From Pseudactinotalea sp. HY158 (lineage in GTDB: Bacteria > Actinomycetota > Actinomycetes > Actinomycetales > Beutenbergiaceae): a stretch of 64,000 bases of DNA. The first letter of the stretch is position 1, and the number at the start of each line of letters is the position of its first letter. Shown here one piece after another: positions 10,217-21,266 of this stretch. A model generated the notes under the pieces. It saw only the letters and a list, made by a program, of their open reading frames with translations, was not told the origin of the DNA and did not search any database. Location: the NCBI RefSeq assembly GCF_009660225.1, contig NZ_CP045920.1, positions 1,922,001-1,986,000 of the forward strand, in the 5' to 3' direction. The position numbers and the translations under genes are program-made.

Positions 10217-11068
10217 GTGACCGATCGATACGGGCGGGATGTGCTCTCGCGTGATCCCCATCATTCCAAGCGACCGACGACGACCGATATTCCCGCCCGG
10301 ACGGGGCTCGTGGTCGAGGACGTGACCTCCGGCTGGGTGGGCGCGGTGGTCCGGGTGGAGAAGTCCGGGGGTGCGCACGTGGTCGTCCTCGAGGACCGGC
10401 GGGGCGTGACCCGCACGTTCCCGCTCGGCGCGGGCTTCTGGGTCGAGGGCCGGCCCGTTCGGCTCGTACCCCCGGTGCGTCCGGCCGCCCCCGCCGCCCC
10501 GGCCCGCACGGCGAGCGGCTCGGTGGCCGTGCGCGGCGCTCGTGCCCGGACCGCGCGAGCGTCCAGGATCTGGGTGGAGGGCCGCCACGACGCGGAGCTC
10601 ATCGAGAAGGTCTGGGGCGAGGACCTCCGGATCGAGGGGGTCGTGGTCGAGATGCTCGACGGTGTCGATCACCTGGCCGCCGAACTCGCCGCGTTCTCCC
10701 CCGGCCCGCGGCGCCGGGTCGGGGTGCTCGTGGACCACCTCGTGCCGGGCAGCAAGGAGTCGCGGATCGCGGCCGAGGTGTGCGCGCGCCATCCGGGCGT
10801 GCTCGTGCTCGGGCACCCGTATGTGGACGTGTGGCAGGCGGTGCGGCCGGAGCGGGTGGGCCTGGCCGCCTGGCCCGACATCCCACGGGGCATCGACATC
10901 AAGGTGGGCTCGCTGCGGGCACTCGGCTGGGAGGCGGGCAGCCAGGCGGACATCGCCCGCGGCTGGAAGCGGATCCTCGGCCGGGTGCGGGACTTCCGGG
11001 ACCTCGAGCCGAGCCTGCTCGGGCGGGTCGAGGAGCTCGTCGACTTCGTCACCGCGGTGCCCGAGTAG
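10217..11068 (+). CDS. DUF3097 family protein
   Basis: 283 residues from a GTG at 10217. It matches my memory of the actinobacterial DUF3097 family: an N-terminal domain with WVGAVVRVEK and a C-terminal Toprim-like region (WVEGRHDAELIEKVWG, then VGVLVDHLVPGSKE and VLVLGHPYVDVWQ). A Toprim-like acidic motif (ExxxDaEL and a DHL patch) hints at nucleic-acid or nucleotide metabolism, but no function is established. An Ala/Pro-rich linker lies near residues 90-105. It diverges from hrcA, from which it is commonly found nearby in actinobacteria. Confidence 0.82.
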   Translation: MTDRYGRDVLSRDPHHSKRPTTTDIPARTGLVVEDVTSGWVGAVVRVEKSGGAHVVVLEDRRGVTRTFPLGAGFWVEGRPVRLVPPVRPAAPAAPARTASGSVAVRGARARTARASRIWVEGRHDAELIEKVWGEDLRIEGVVVEMLDGVDHLAAELAAFSPGPRRRVGVLVDHLVPGSKESRIAAEVCARHPGVLVLGHPYVDVWQAVRPERVGLAAWPDIPRGIDIKVGSLRALGWEAGSQADIARGWKRILGRVRDFRDLEPSLLGRVEELVDFVTAVPE

Positions 11069-11137
11069 CCGGCCGAGCACCTGGGTCACCTCGACCCGAC
11101 CAGACCGCGTTCGAAGGACCCGGCCCCGCGAGAGCAG

Positions 11138-11170
11138 CTCGACCCCGGCCGATGCCCGGCCGGGGTCGAG
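11138..11170. terminator. Bidirectional hairpin terminator
   Basis: A perfect 14-bp stem (CTCGACCCCGGCCG and its complement) closes a 5-base loop between two convergent genes (ends at 11068 and 11192). There is no U-tract, as is usual for actinobacterial terminators. Confidence 0.75.
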
Positions 11171-11191
11171 TGCTGCATGGGTGGCGGGCGG

Positions 11192-12262
11192 TCAGCCGTG
11201 GTTCGGGGCCACCGACTGCTGCGACGGGCCCGTGAGCCAGCGGTAGAAGACCGTGCCGGCCAGCAGCGACACCGGGCCGGCGACGAGCATGCCCACGCCG
11301 CACGCGAGCATTCCGATGAAGGTCACGACGTAGGCGAGCACGAGAATGAGGATGGTCTGGCCGACGTTCTTCGAGGCGAGGTCGACACTCGCCTTGATCG
11401 CCTCGATCGTGCCCATGCCGCGATCGATCACGAAGTAGAGGGCGAAGAAGGTGAAGAAGGCGGCGATGAGCGGGAGGATGAACGTGAAGGAGAGCACCCC
11501 GTTGACCACGCCGAGCAGCAGCGCGAGCAGGAGCACGTGCACCGGGTTCCGGAACACGAAGAAGTCCCCGAACGAGGCCCGGCCGGTGTCGACGATCCGC
11601 AGCGCGCCGTGGAGGAAGGCGGCGCCGGCGAGGACGGTGGCGACCACCAGGAGGAGGCTGAGCACGATGATCCCGCCGATGCCGACGGCGAAGAGACCGG
11701 TGAAGGCCCCACCGCTGCTGTCGACGCTCAGGCTGCTGCCCGCGCCGGCGAAGAGGGTCGTGACGGCGAGCATCCCGACCACGTAGACGATGATGATCCC
11801 GATCGCCCACACGAGGATCGCACCGACGAGAACGCCCCAGTTCTTGGTGAACAGGTTCCAGCCGCGACCGAACGCGTCGGTCGCCTGCGGCCCCGTGGCC
11901 TGCTGCCCCTGGTACTGCGGCGCGGCCGGGAATCCGCCCGCGGGGCCCTGCTGATACGGCTGACCCTGCTGATACGGCTGGCCCTGCTGATACGGCTGGC
12001 CCTGCGGCTGATCCTGCGGGGCGCCATACGGCTGGCCCTGCGGCTGATCCTGCGGGGCGCCATACGGCTGGCCCTGCTGATAGGGCTGACCCTGCGGCTG
12101 GCCCTGCGGGGCGCCATACGGCTGACCCTGCGGCTGCTGCCACTGGCCCTGCTGATACGGCTGGCCCTGCTGATACGGCTGACCCTGCTGATACGGCTGA
12201 CCCGGCTGGCCCTGCTGGTACGGGTCCTGGGGTGACCCCGGGGGCGGCGGGAACTGGCTCAT
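11192..12262 (-). CDS. Membrane protein with Gln/Tyr-rich N-terminal repeats
   Basis: 356 residues. About 115 N-terminal residues are repeats of the type PYQQGQ and PYGAPQDQPQGQ, followed by a membrane domain of about six helices (residues 135-345). The domain pattern (long polar segments between helix pairs, NxxHV) resembles the glycerophosphodiester-phosphodiesterase membrane domain/YciC-like families, but this is a weak match. The tail is probably cytoplasmic and disordered. An AAGGAG ribosome site is 4 bases before the ATG. It resembles in design the RDD gene at 16511 and the small membrane gene at 58096, all with MSQF- or Gln-rich starts. Function unknown. Confidence 0.8.
   Translation of the reverse strand: MSQFPPPPGSPQDPYQQGQPGQPYQQGQPYQQGQPYQQGQWQQPQGQPYGAPQGQPQGQPYQQGQPYGAPQDQPQGQPYGAPQDQPQGQPYQQGQPYQQGQPYQQGPAGGFPAAPQYQGQQATGPQATDAFGRGWNLFTKNWGVLVGAILVWAIGIIIVYVVGMLAVTTLFAGAGSSLSVDSSGGAFTGLFAVGIGGIIVLSLLLVVATVLAGAAFLHGALRIVDTGRASFGDFFVFRNPVHVLLLALLLGVVNGVLSFTFILPLIAAFFTFFALYFVIDRGMGTIEAIKASVDLASKNVGQTILILVLAYVVTFIGMLACGVGMLVAGPVSLLAGTVFYRWLTGPSQQSVAPNHG
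11920..12240 (-). repeat. Tandem repeats encoding YQQGQP units
   Basis: Near-identical copies of ctgatacggctggccctg (18-bp unit) and a longer unit containing ggggcgccatacggctg are present. They encode the Gln/Pro/Tyr tail of the membrane protein and are prone to copy-number change. Confidence 0.85.
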
Positions 12263-12328
12263 GACTCTCCTTGCTGGGGAACCGATCGTCGCTCCTGTGG
12301 GAGTACACGAATCGGATGACGGTTGCGA

Positions 12329-12357
12329 ACGCTAGCGAGGAAGCCGCACTCGTTCAA
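12329..12357 (-). promoter_or_regulatory. Putative sigma-70-type promoter of the Gln-rich membrane gene
   Basis: On the minus strand TTGAAC (12352-12357) is followed after exactly 17 bases by TAGCGT (12329-12334), about 66 bp upstream of the ATG at 12262. The -35 is good and the -10 fair. Confidence 0.5.
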
Positions 12358-12534
12358 TGCACGACCGCCGCGATTCCCCCACGGATTCTCCCACTCCCAT
12401 GGGTACCTCTGCCCTCACCGGCCCCTCATCGGCCACTCGCCGGCAATCACCGCCGGCGCTGCCGAACGCGGGATTCCGTGCAGGTGAACGCCGATCCACT
12501 CCGCACTGTCCCGCGTTCGGCGCCCCGGCGGCCG

Positions 12535-13742
12535 TCAGGCGACGAGGCGACCCACGACCGCGTCGGCGAGCAGGCGTCCACGCCGGGTGAGACGTGCCAC
12601 ACCGCCGGCCGCAGCCGCGCCGTCGATGAGGCCCTGCTCGGCGAGGGCGGGCAGGCGGTCCTCGAGACCCGGTCCCACTCCCAGCCCCTCGACCAGCCGA
12701 ATCCCGAGCAGGATCCGTTCGTCCTCCTGCTGGGTGGCGTCGAGGGTCTCCGACTCGGCGATCGGCAACCGCCCCTCCCGGATCCGCTGCGCGTAGGGGC
12801 GGGGATGCTTGACGTTCCAGAAGCGCGTGTCGCCGAGGTGGGAGTGCGCGCCCGGCCCGATCCCCCACCACTCCTCGTTACGCCAATACGCGAGGTTGTG
12901 CCGGCACCGGTGGTCGGCGGCGGTGTCGGCCGGCAGCCCGCCCGATCCACCCGATCCACCCGTTCCATCCGGGCGGGCCCAGTTGGAGATCTCGTACCAG
13001 CCGTAGCCCGCGGCGGCGAAGGCCTCGTCGGCGAGCTCGTACTTCGTGGCCTGGTCGTCCGGGTCGGGCATCGGGAGCTGTCCGCGTCGCACCTGGGCCG
13101 CCATCTTCGTGCCCGGCTCGATCGTGAGCGCGTAGGCCGAGATGTGGTCGGGCTCGAGCGCGATCGCGGCCTCGACGCTCGTGCGCCACTGCTCGACGCT
13201 CTCCCCCGGCGCGCCGTAGATGAGGTCGACGCTCACCGCGAGCCCGGCCGCACGCGCCCACTCGACCACGAGCGGCAGCCGCTCCGGATCGTGCGTGCGA
13301 TCGAGCGTGGCGAGCACCGCGGGCACCGCGGACTGCATGCCGAAGGAGACCCGGGTGAACCCGGCGGCGGCCAGGTCCGCCAGCTCGGCCGGGCCGACCG
13401 AGTCCGGATTCGCCTCCGTGGTCACCTCGGCCCCGGGAGCGAGCCCCCAGGTCTCGTCGATGCCGGCCAGCAGCAGCCGCAGGTCGCCCACGGGGAGCAG
13501 CGTGGGCGTGCCACCCCCGAAGAAGACGGTCGTGACGCCGTCCACACGCCGCCCGCGCCGAACCAGTTCGGCCGCCGCCAGTCGCATCTCCCCGAGCGCG
13601 GTCTCGGCATACTCGTCGCGGGAGGCGCCGCCGCCGAGCTCGGTCGCGGTGTAGGTGTTGAAGTCGCAGTACCCGCAGCGCACCGCGCAGAACGGCACGT
13701 GCACGTAGACGCCGAACCGATCGGATCGCTCCGGGGCCGCCG

Positions 13743-13746
<4 letters not shown>
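12535..13746 (-). CDS. hemW: Radical SAM heme chaperone HemW
   Basis: 403 residues from an ATG at 13746 overlapping the lepA stop (ATGA). The radical SAM cluster motif CAVRCGYC gives Cys20, Cys24 and Cys27. The HemW-type context VYVHVPFC is present, plus [13 protein letters not shown] and the C-terminal HemW domain. HemW carries heme for insertion into proteins; the older label oxygen-independent coproporphyrinogen oxidase is usually wrong for this subgroup. A Gly/Ser-rich insertion (GGSGGSGG) near residue 260 is unusual. The lepA-hemW pair is conserved. Confidence 0.94.
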
Positions 13747-15650
<1,904 letters not shown>

Positions 15651-15949
15651 AGGACGGCTGGCGCAAGGCTATCCCCCTGCGCCCCGGAGAGAGAATCGCC
15701 GCTCGCGGCGCGTATGGACGACGCAGCGCGGGTGAGGTGAATCACTCACGCCGCGCGGGGCGCACCCGCCCCGGCCGGTTCCCCCGGCACGCATAGCTGC
15801 TATGCTCGGCCGTTGGATCGAGCGCTTCTGTGCGCTCGGGACCGCTCGCTGACCTCGCCACGGGTTCCCCACCCCAGTCCCGGTCTGCGATACGCCCTCA
15901 ATCATCTGAGCACCCGATCGCGTCAGCGAACGCATAAGAGAGTCAACAC
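15651..15949 (+). other. lepA-rpsT divergent intergenic region
   Basis: About 300 bp without a convincing gene. A short perfect dyad GCATAG-ctg-CTATGC lies at 15791-15805, within which TATGCT (15801-15806) could serve as the -10 of the rpsT promoter; no good -35 is visible. A leader of about 140 nt before rpsT would be long enough for S20 autoregulation, but no specific structure is recognised. Confidence 0.4.
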
Positions 15950-16210
15950 GTGGCAAACATCAAGTCCCAGATCAAGCGCAACCGCACCAACGAGAAGGCG
16001 CGCCTGCGCAACAAGGCCGTCAAGTCGGAGCTGAAGACGCACGTGCGCACTGTGCGCTCGGCGATCACCGCCGGCGACAAGGACGCGGCCGAGACCGCGC
16101 TCCAGGAGGCCGGGCGCAAACTCGACAAGGCCGTAAGCAAGGGCGTCATCCACAAGAACCAGGCCGCCAACCGCAAGTCGGCGCTGGCCAAGAAGGTCGC
16201 CAAGCTCTGA
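15950..16210 (+). CDS. rpsT: 30S ribosomal protein S20
   Basis: 86 residues, GTG start at 15950 ([21 protein letters not shown]). A Lys/Arg/Ala-rich three-helix protein that binds 16S rRNA in the small-subunit body, of normal length. It diverges from lepA, a common arrangement, and is followed 52 bp later by a strong hairpin terminator. Confidence 0.98.
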   Translation: MANIKSQIKRNRTNEKARLRNKAVKSELKTHVRTVRSAITAGDKDAAETALQEAGRKLDKAVSKGVIHKNQAANRKSALAKKVAKL

Positions 16211-16262
16211 GCCGACCGGCTGCGTGACGGCGACGAGCCGGTCCCGCAGCCACGAGGCGACA

Positions 16263-16300
16263 CGGCGCCGCACTCCCGAGCAGTCGGGGGTGCGGCGCCG
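16263..16300 (+). terminator. Intrinsic terminator of rpsT
   Basis: A 17-bp stem (one G-U pair) closes a GCAG loop and is followed by ttctctgttc. It lies 52 bp after the rpsT stop. Confidence 0.85.
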
Positions 16301-16425
16301 TTCTCTGTTCCCAAGGGAGTAGTCCCGGTCCGGGTCGATCCGGCCACCCGGGAGGTGGTCCGGGGCACCCACATCACGCGGGCCACCCACATCACGCGGG
16401 CGAGCGGCCCTCGCCCGGGGACACG

Positions 16426-16462
16426 CGATCGCCCGGGGCCCGATGCGGGCCCCGGGCGATCG
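16426..16462. terminator. Strong hairpin between rpsT and the RDD gene
   Basis: A perfect 16-bp stem (CGATCGCCCGGGGCCC and complement) has a 5-base loop. It lies 49 bp beyond the minus-strand RDD gene stop and probably terminates it. A further bulged GC hairpin lies at about 16476-16502. Confidence 0.7.
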
Positions 16463-16510
16463 TCGTCCGGATGGGGAGGCCGGCCGCACTGGGCCGGCCC
16501 TCCTGGTGGG

Positions 16511-17215
16511 CTACTCGGTGGTGACCACCCGGGTGCCGCCTGCGAACTTGTCGTGCCAGGCCTGGCGTCCGACGGTGTCGGCGTTGATCCCCACGGCGAT
16601 CATGATGACGGCCACGAGCGAGGCGATCCCGCCGAGGGCGGATCCGACCACCGGGATGATGCCGGCGATCCCGGCCGCCATCCAGATGTTGCGCTTGACC
16701 GCCTCCGACATCGTCGGCTTCTCGCTCGTGGGCCCGTGCACCCGCAGCTTGGTGATCATCTTGCCCACGGTCTGGCCGCGGCTCGACTCCAGGAACGCGT
16801 AGTACCCGAGCATGATCACCGCACCGAGCACGGCCAGGATCGCGTTGGCGAGCAGGATCCGGCCGGCGACCGACTGGCCCGACAGGATCGCGTCGAACGT
16901 GTTCGGCACGAGCATCGCCATGATGATGGCGTAGAGGATCCCGTAGACGATGCCGAGCAGGATCCCGTCGACGAGCCGGGCGAGGAAGCGCGGCATCAGC
17001 TCACCGGGACGCCCGGGGCCCGTGGGCTGCGGCGGCGGGGGCGCCGCCTGCGGGAACTGCCCCGGCTGCTGGGCGTAACCCGGCTGCTGGTTGTAGCCCG
17101 GCTGGTTGTAGGGCTGCTGCTGGGGCGGAACCTGCTGGCCGTACGCCTGCTGCGGAGGCGGTGGCGGCTGCTGCCCGTACCCAGGCTGCTGGGGTTGCTG
17201 GGGGTTCTCGGTCAT
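16511..17215 (-). CDS. RDD-family membrane protein with Gln/Pro-rich N-terminus
   Basis: 234 residues from the ATG at 17215 (MTENPQQPQQ); an upstream in-frame ATG at 17284 would lack a ribosome site. About 80 Gln/Pro/Tyr/Gly-rich residues precede an RDD domain (ARLVDGILL at about 95, then helices near 100-125 and 140-165, and WHDKFAGG at the C-terminus). RDD proteins are small multi-helix membrane proteins, some tied to Na+/H+ exchange; most have unknown roles. It is one of three membrane proteins in this window with the same tail style. Confidence 0.88.
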   Translation of the reverse strand: MTENPQQPQQPGYGQQPPPPPQQAYGQQVPPQQQPYNQPGYNQQPGYAQQPGQFPQAAPPPPQPTGPGRPGELMPRFLARLVDGILLGIVYGILYAIIMAMLVPNTFDAILSGQSVAGRILLANAILAVLGAVIMLGYYAFLESSRGQTVGKMITKLRVHGPTSEKPTMSEAVKRNIWMAAGIAGIIPVVGSALGGIASLVAVIMIAVGINADTVGRQAWHDKFAGGTRVVTTE

Positions 17216-17341
17216 CGTCGTCTCTTTCCTTCGCTGATTCTCATCCGGACTGTGTCCCGGCGGCCGCCGGCCGCAACAGGACATTCACGCGGTGCCCGAT
17301 GCTACCAGCGACGTTATCGGGGCACCGAAAGTCTCCGCGTG

Positions 17342-18793
17342 TCAATCGAGAATTCTGCCGCGACGCTCCGAGAGGAGCAGGGCACAACCCGCCGAGAGGA
17401 GGTAGGCGATCGCGAACACGATGAAGACGGTGGTCCAGGAGCCGCCGGCGTCCTGGATCCACACCACGGACAAGGGCGCGACGATCGAGGCGATCCGACC
17501 GAATCCGGCCGCCCAGCCGGTGCCGGTGCCGCGGATTCCCGTCGGGTACATCTCGGGGCCGACCGCATAGACCGCGCCCCAGGCGCCGAGGGCGAAGAAC
17601 GACAGGAGACAGCCGCTCAGAACGATGAGGGTTTCCGTGCCCGGGGCCGCGTTGATCGCCGCCAGCGCGAACAGGAAGGCCGAGACCGCGGATCCGCCGA
17701 GGAACGTGACGAGCGTGGCGCGCCGCCCCCAGGCCTCGATGAGCCAGGCGGCCACGGCATATCCGGGCAGTTGTGCCGCCGTGATGATGAGCGTATAGCC
17801 GAACGACTGGGAAATGGAGATACCGCGGTCGATGAGCAGCGTCGGCAGCCAGATGAACGCACCGTAATAGGCGAAGTTCACGAGGAACCACACGCCCCAC
17901 AGGCCGATCGTGCGCCGGCGGTGCTCGGCGGAGAAGAGCAGCGCGAGCCGCTGACGGGCGGACACCGGCACGGCGGCCGCCGGCTCTGCGGGCTCTGCGG
18001 GCGCTGCGGGCGCTGCGGACACCGTGGTCGGCGCAGCGGTCGCGACGGGCACCGCTTCGGCAGAATCGCCCGGACCGGCCTCGCCCGAGCGGCGCAGCGG
18101 CGGGGACTGCTCGAACTGCCGCACGATCGCCTCGGCCTCGTCGACTCGCCCTCGGCTCTCGAGGAAGTGGACCGATTCGGGCAGGTTGCGTCGGACGTAG
18201 ACGGCCCAGAGCGCGGGTACGGCGCCGATGGCCAGGCCCCACCGCCACCCGCTGTCGCCGGCCGCGACCACGAAGTAGCCGATGAGCGCGGCGGCGAGCC
18301 AGCCCACCGCCCAGAAGGCCTCGAGGATGACCACGAGGCGGCCCCGGATGCGCGGCGGCGCGAACTCCGAGACCAGGGTCGAGGCGACGGGGAGTTCGGC
18401 ACCGAGTCCGAGGCCCACGACGAATCGGAAGATGAGGAGCAGCGCGAGGGAGCCGGCGAGCGCGGAGGCGCCGGTCGCGATGCCGTAGATGAGCAGCGTG
18501 AGCGCGAAGACGTTCCGCCGGCCGATCCGATCGGCGAGGAGGCCGCCGAGACTCGCACCGAGCGCCATCCCGACGAAGCCGATGGATCCGAGCCAGGAGA
18601 CCTGCTCGGTCGTCAGTTGCCATTCGCTCTTGAGCGCGGCCATGACGAAGGAGATGAGCCCGACGTCCATGGCATCCATGGCCCAGCCGGCGCCGGAGCC
18701 CGTGAGCAGCCTGCGGTGAAGGCGCGTGAACGGGAGTCTGCCGAGTCGTTCGAGCCGGGTGGGAGTCTGCGTCGTCTCTGTGGTCACGGGCAC
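17342..18793 (-). CDS. MFS transporter (sugar/metabolite:H+ symporter-like)
   Basis: About 483 residues. Twelve predicted helices are present, with the loop 2-3 signature GGLLADRIGRRN, its half-repeat EAWGRRATL, and PESVHFLESRGR after helix 6 as in the sugar-porter/aromatic acid:H+ families. An Ala/Pro/Glu-rich insertion lies in the central cytoplasmic loop (about 235-275). The start is uncertain: two in-frame GTG codons, 18793 and 18787, lie 4 and 10 bases after AGGAGG. The substrate cannot be told. It diverges from the sigma-factor fusion gene. Confidence 0.85.
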   Translation of the reverse strand: MPVTTETTQTPTRLERLGRLPFTRLHRRLLTGSGAGWAMDAMDVGLISFVMAALKSEWQLTTEQVSWLGSIGFVGMALGASLGGLLADRIGRRNVFALTLLIYGIATGASALAGSLALLLIFRFVVGLGLGAELPVASTLVSEFAPPRIRGRLVVILEAFWAVGWLAAALIGYFVVAAGDSGWRWGLAIGAVPALWAVYVRRNLPESVHFLESRGRVDEAEAIVRQFEQSPPLRRSGEAGPGDSAEAVPVATAAPTTVSAAPAAPAEPAEPAAAVPVSARQRLALLFSAEHRRRTIGLWGVWFLVNFAYYGAFIWLPTLLIDRGISISQSFGYTLIITAAQLPGYAVAAWLIEAWGRRATLVTFLGGSAVSAFLFALAAINAAPGTETLIVLSGCLLSFFALGAWGAVYAVGPEMYPTGIRGTGTGWAAGFGRIASIVAPLSVVWIQDAGGSWTTVFIVFAIAYLLSAGCALLLSERRGRILD

Positions 18794-19090
18794 ACAGCCT
18801 CCTGGAGAAGTACGCGGCCGGTCAAGACCAGCCCATGTTCGTCCCATGGCTGCTGTGACGGGGCGCACAGGCGAGCCACAGGTCCCCCTGGCCGGGTGTG
18901 GCCGGCCGGTGGGGCCACCATCGCCACCAAGGGACGGTGACGGGGCGCCGGTGGGCAGCCGATCGGCCACCATGGGCCGAGAGTCAGAACTGCGCCTATG
19001 ATTGCCTCGAGTTCGAAACCGTCGGGGCCGAAGTCCTCGACCGGGGGAGGAACGTGGGGTCGCCCGCGCGAGCGATCGGGAAGGAGCCAC
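18794..19090. other. Divergent intergenic region, MFS / sigma fusion
   Basis: 297 bp holding the start signals of both genes. TATGAT at about 19000 on the plus strand is a possible -10 for the sigma-factor gene, with no clear -35. No other feature is seen. Confidence 0.3.
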
Positions 19091-21151
19091 ATGGCCGCGA
19101 TGAACCGCATGGCCGGTGATCAGGACGATCCTGTGGCCGCCGACACGGTTCGCGCGGGGTTCCTCGATTCCTATGATCTGCTCTATCGCAATCATTACGA
19201 CTCCGCCGTGGCGCAGGCCCGCCGGGTCTGCGGTTCCGGCATCGATCCCGACGACGTGGCCCAGGACGCCTTCCTCCAGGTGTTCCGGGCCCTCAAACGC
19301 GGCGCCGGACCCACTCGGGAATTCCGCCCCTATCTGCTCGCGACCGTGCGCAATACCGCGGCCGATCTGCAGCGGAACATCCGCGAGACCCCGACCGCCG
19401 AGATCGAATCCGCCCAGCCCGCGACTCCTTCTCATCGCACCGACGAGGAGATCGAATTCGCCACCGTGGGCGCGGCCTTCCGCCAGCTCCCCGAGCGCTG
19501 GCAGGAGGTGCTGTGGCTGACCGAGGTCGAGGGCTACACGCCCCGGCTCCTGGCGAAACACTTCGCCCTGCGCCCCAACGCGGTCGCCGCCCTCTCCTCC
19601 CGGGCACGCGAGGGACTGCGGTCCGCCTGGCTCGGCGCGCACCTGAGCGGGCGCGAGCTGAGCGGCGACTGCGCCCGGTTGGCGCCGTACCTCGCGGACC
19701 ATGAGCGCGGAACGCTCTCGGCCACGCGGGCCGCGCTGGTCGATGCCCACCTCGAGGACTGCGAGGACTGCCGCCGGGCCACCGGCAGGCTCGCGGCGCT
19801 CTCGCAGCGAATGCCCGCGCTCCTCCTGCCGGCCCTCCTGCTCGCCGCGAAGTCGTGGACCGTTCCGACCGTGCTCGTGGCCGGGGGCACGGCGGGTGGC
19901 CTCACCGGGGCTCTCGCGGGGAGCCTCGGGCCGCTCGGCTGGGTCAAGGGCGCCCTCCGGGCCGCGCGAACGATGTCGACCGGGCAGGCCCTCGGGGCAG
20001 GTGGCGTGCTCGTGGTGACGACCGCCGTCGGGGCCGCGGCCTGGCAGGCCGCCACGCCCGACGATCCGGCGGCCTCCCCGCCCGCGGCCGTCTCCTCCGA
20101 CCCGCAGGCCCCGCAGGCTCCGTCGGGAGCGACGGCCACGGACGCCGCCACACAGGAGACCACGGCGGCCGGCACGGCACCGAACACGGGCGACGCCGAG
20201 GAACCGGATCAGGGCGAGGACCCCTCGTCCATCTCGGTGTCCGGACCCGCCGGCGGCACGAGCATTCCCGTCCTGCTCCCGCCCGCGACGCCCCCGCGGG
20301 TGATCACGCCCGGTCCCGGGCCCGGGGAGTCCGGTCCCGCGCCGTCCGCAGACTCCTCCCCGCCGCCCACGCCGGCACCCGAACCGGCGCCCGAGCCGGC
20401 ACCCGAGCCGACACCGACTCCGACACCCGACCCGGAGCCGACACCGACACCCGACCCCTCTCCCGATTCGACACCGGATCCGGAACCCACGCCGGATCCG
20501 ACGCCGGACCCGGAACCCACGCCCGATCCGACACCGGATCCCGAGCCGACACCGGACCCCGAGCCGACACCGGACCCCGAACCCACACCGGACCCCGAGC
20601 CGACGCCGGATCCCGGGCTACCCCCCGCCCCGGTGATCGACGACGTCGTGGCCGAGCAGTACGTCGTCCATCCGCTCGCGGGAACCGCCGAACCGGGCGG
20701 CCGGATCACGGTGACCGACACGGCGGGAGCGGTCGTGGGCAGCACGGTCGCCGCCGACGACGGAACGTGGAGCGTCGTCCCGTCGATCACGACCGCAGGT
20801 GAGCACACCTTCCGGGTGACCGCCGCCCGCGACGGCGCCGTCTCGGAGCCCGCGACGATCGGACCGGTCGACTATCTCGCGCCGACGGCGGAGGATGTCG
20901 AGTTCCTGCCCGGGGTCCTGCCATGGCTCGTCGGCGTGCGCATCGACCTGCCCGCGGGGATCGACCGCCCCGAGCACCTCGTGTTCACGCCGGTCGACGG
21001 CTCCGCCCCGTCCACCCTGACCGACGTGCTCGGCGACGTCTGGAACGTCTACGTGGGCGTGCTCCCGCCCGGGGACTACACCGTGGACCTGACGTACACG
21101 GCCGGGGAACTCCGGGGGATCCCGACCCGGATCGAGCTCACCTCCCCCTAG
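19091..21151 (+). CDS. Sigma-70 (ECF-like) factor fused to zinc-finger anti-sigma segment, membrane helices and Ig-like tail
   Basis: 686 residues from an ATG at 19091 with AAGGAG 4 bases upstream. Residues 20-90 are sigma region 2 (DPDDVAQDAFLQVFRAL) and 125-180 region 4 (LPERWQEVLWLTEVEGYT). Residues 190-240 resemble an anti-sigma zinc-binding domain with His220-x3-Cys224-x2-Cys227. Hydrophobic segments follow (about 240-285 and 298-320), then a Pro/Glu/Asp/Thr repeat linker (about 400-550) and an Ig-like domain (about 552-640). A sigma factor and its membrane-bound inhibitor seem to be joined in one polypeptide with an outside tail, so release probably needs proteolysis (inference). ECF groups with fused anti-sigma extensions are known. 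Confidence 0.88.
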   Translation: MAAMNRMAGDQDDPVAADTVRAGFLDSYDLLYRNHYDSAVAQARRVCGSGIDPDDVAQDAFLQVFRALKRGAGPTREFRPYLLATVRNTAADLQRNIRETPTAEIESAQPATPSHRTDEEIEFATVGAAFRQLPERWQEVLWLTEVEGYTPRLLAKHFALRPNAVAALSSRAREGLRSAWLGAHLSGRELSGDCARLAPYLADHERGTLSATRAALVDAHLEDCEDCRRATGRLAALSQRMPALLLPALLLAAKSWTVPTVLVAGGTAGGLTGALAGSLGPLGWVKGALRAARTMSTGQALGAGGVLVVTTAVGAAAWQAATPDDPAASPPAAVSSDPQAPQAPSGATATDAATQETTAAGTAPNTGDAEEPDQGEDPSSISVSGPAGGTSIPVLLPPATPPRVITPGPGPGESGPAPSADSSPPPTPAPEPAPEPAPEPTPTPTPDPEPTPTPDPSPDSTPDPEPTPDPTPDPEPTPDPTPDPEPTPDPEPTPDPEPTPDPEPTPDPGLPPAPVIDDVVAEQYVVHPLAGTAEPGGRITVTDTAGAVVGSTVAADDGTWSVVPSITTAGEHTFRVTAARDGAVSEPATIGPVDYLAPTAEDVEFLPGVLPWLVGVRIDLPAGIDRPEHLVFTPVDGSAPSTLTDVLGDVWNVYVGVLPPGDYTVDLTYTAGELRGIPTRIELTSP
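20385..20620 (+). repeat. Tandem repeats encoding PDPEPTP units
   Basis: Short imperfect repeats (ccggaccccgagccgaca and variants) encode the Pro-rich spacer of the sigma-factor fusion. The spacer probably crosses the cell wall. Confidence 0.9.
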
Positions 21152-21266
21152 GTGTGCGATACATCACACCGCCGTCGCGTCACGATCGCCCCCGTGCCGG
21201 GTCTTTCCTCATGACACCGCCACGCCGGCGGCGTCGTCCCCCGCACGCTCGGCAATTGGACGCCCC

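Noticed and set aside
16355-18940. Open frame of about 860 codons on the plus strand
   Set aside because: It is antisense to the RDD and MFS genes, is Arg/Gly/Asp-rich and has no recognisable domain.
20385-20620. CRISPR-like array
   Set aside because: The short repeats encode Pro/Glu/Asp units in frame and have no unique spacers.
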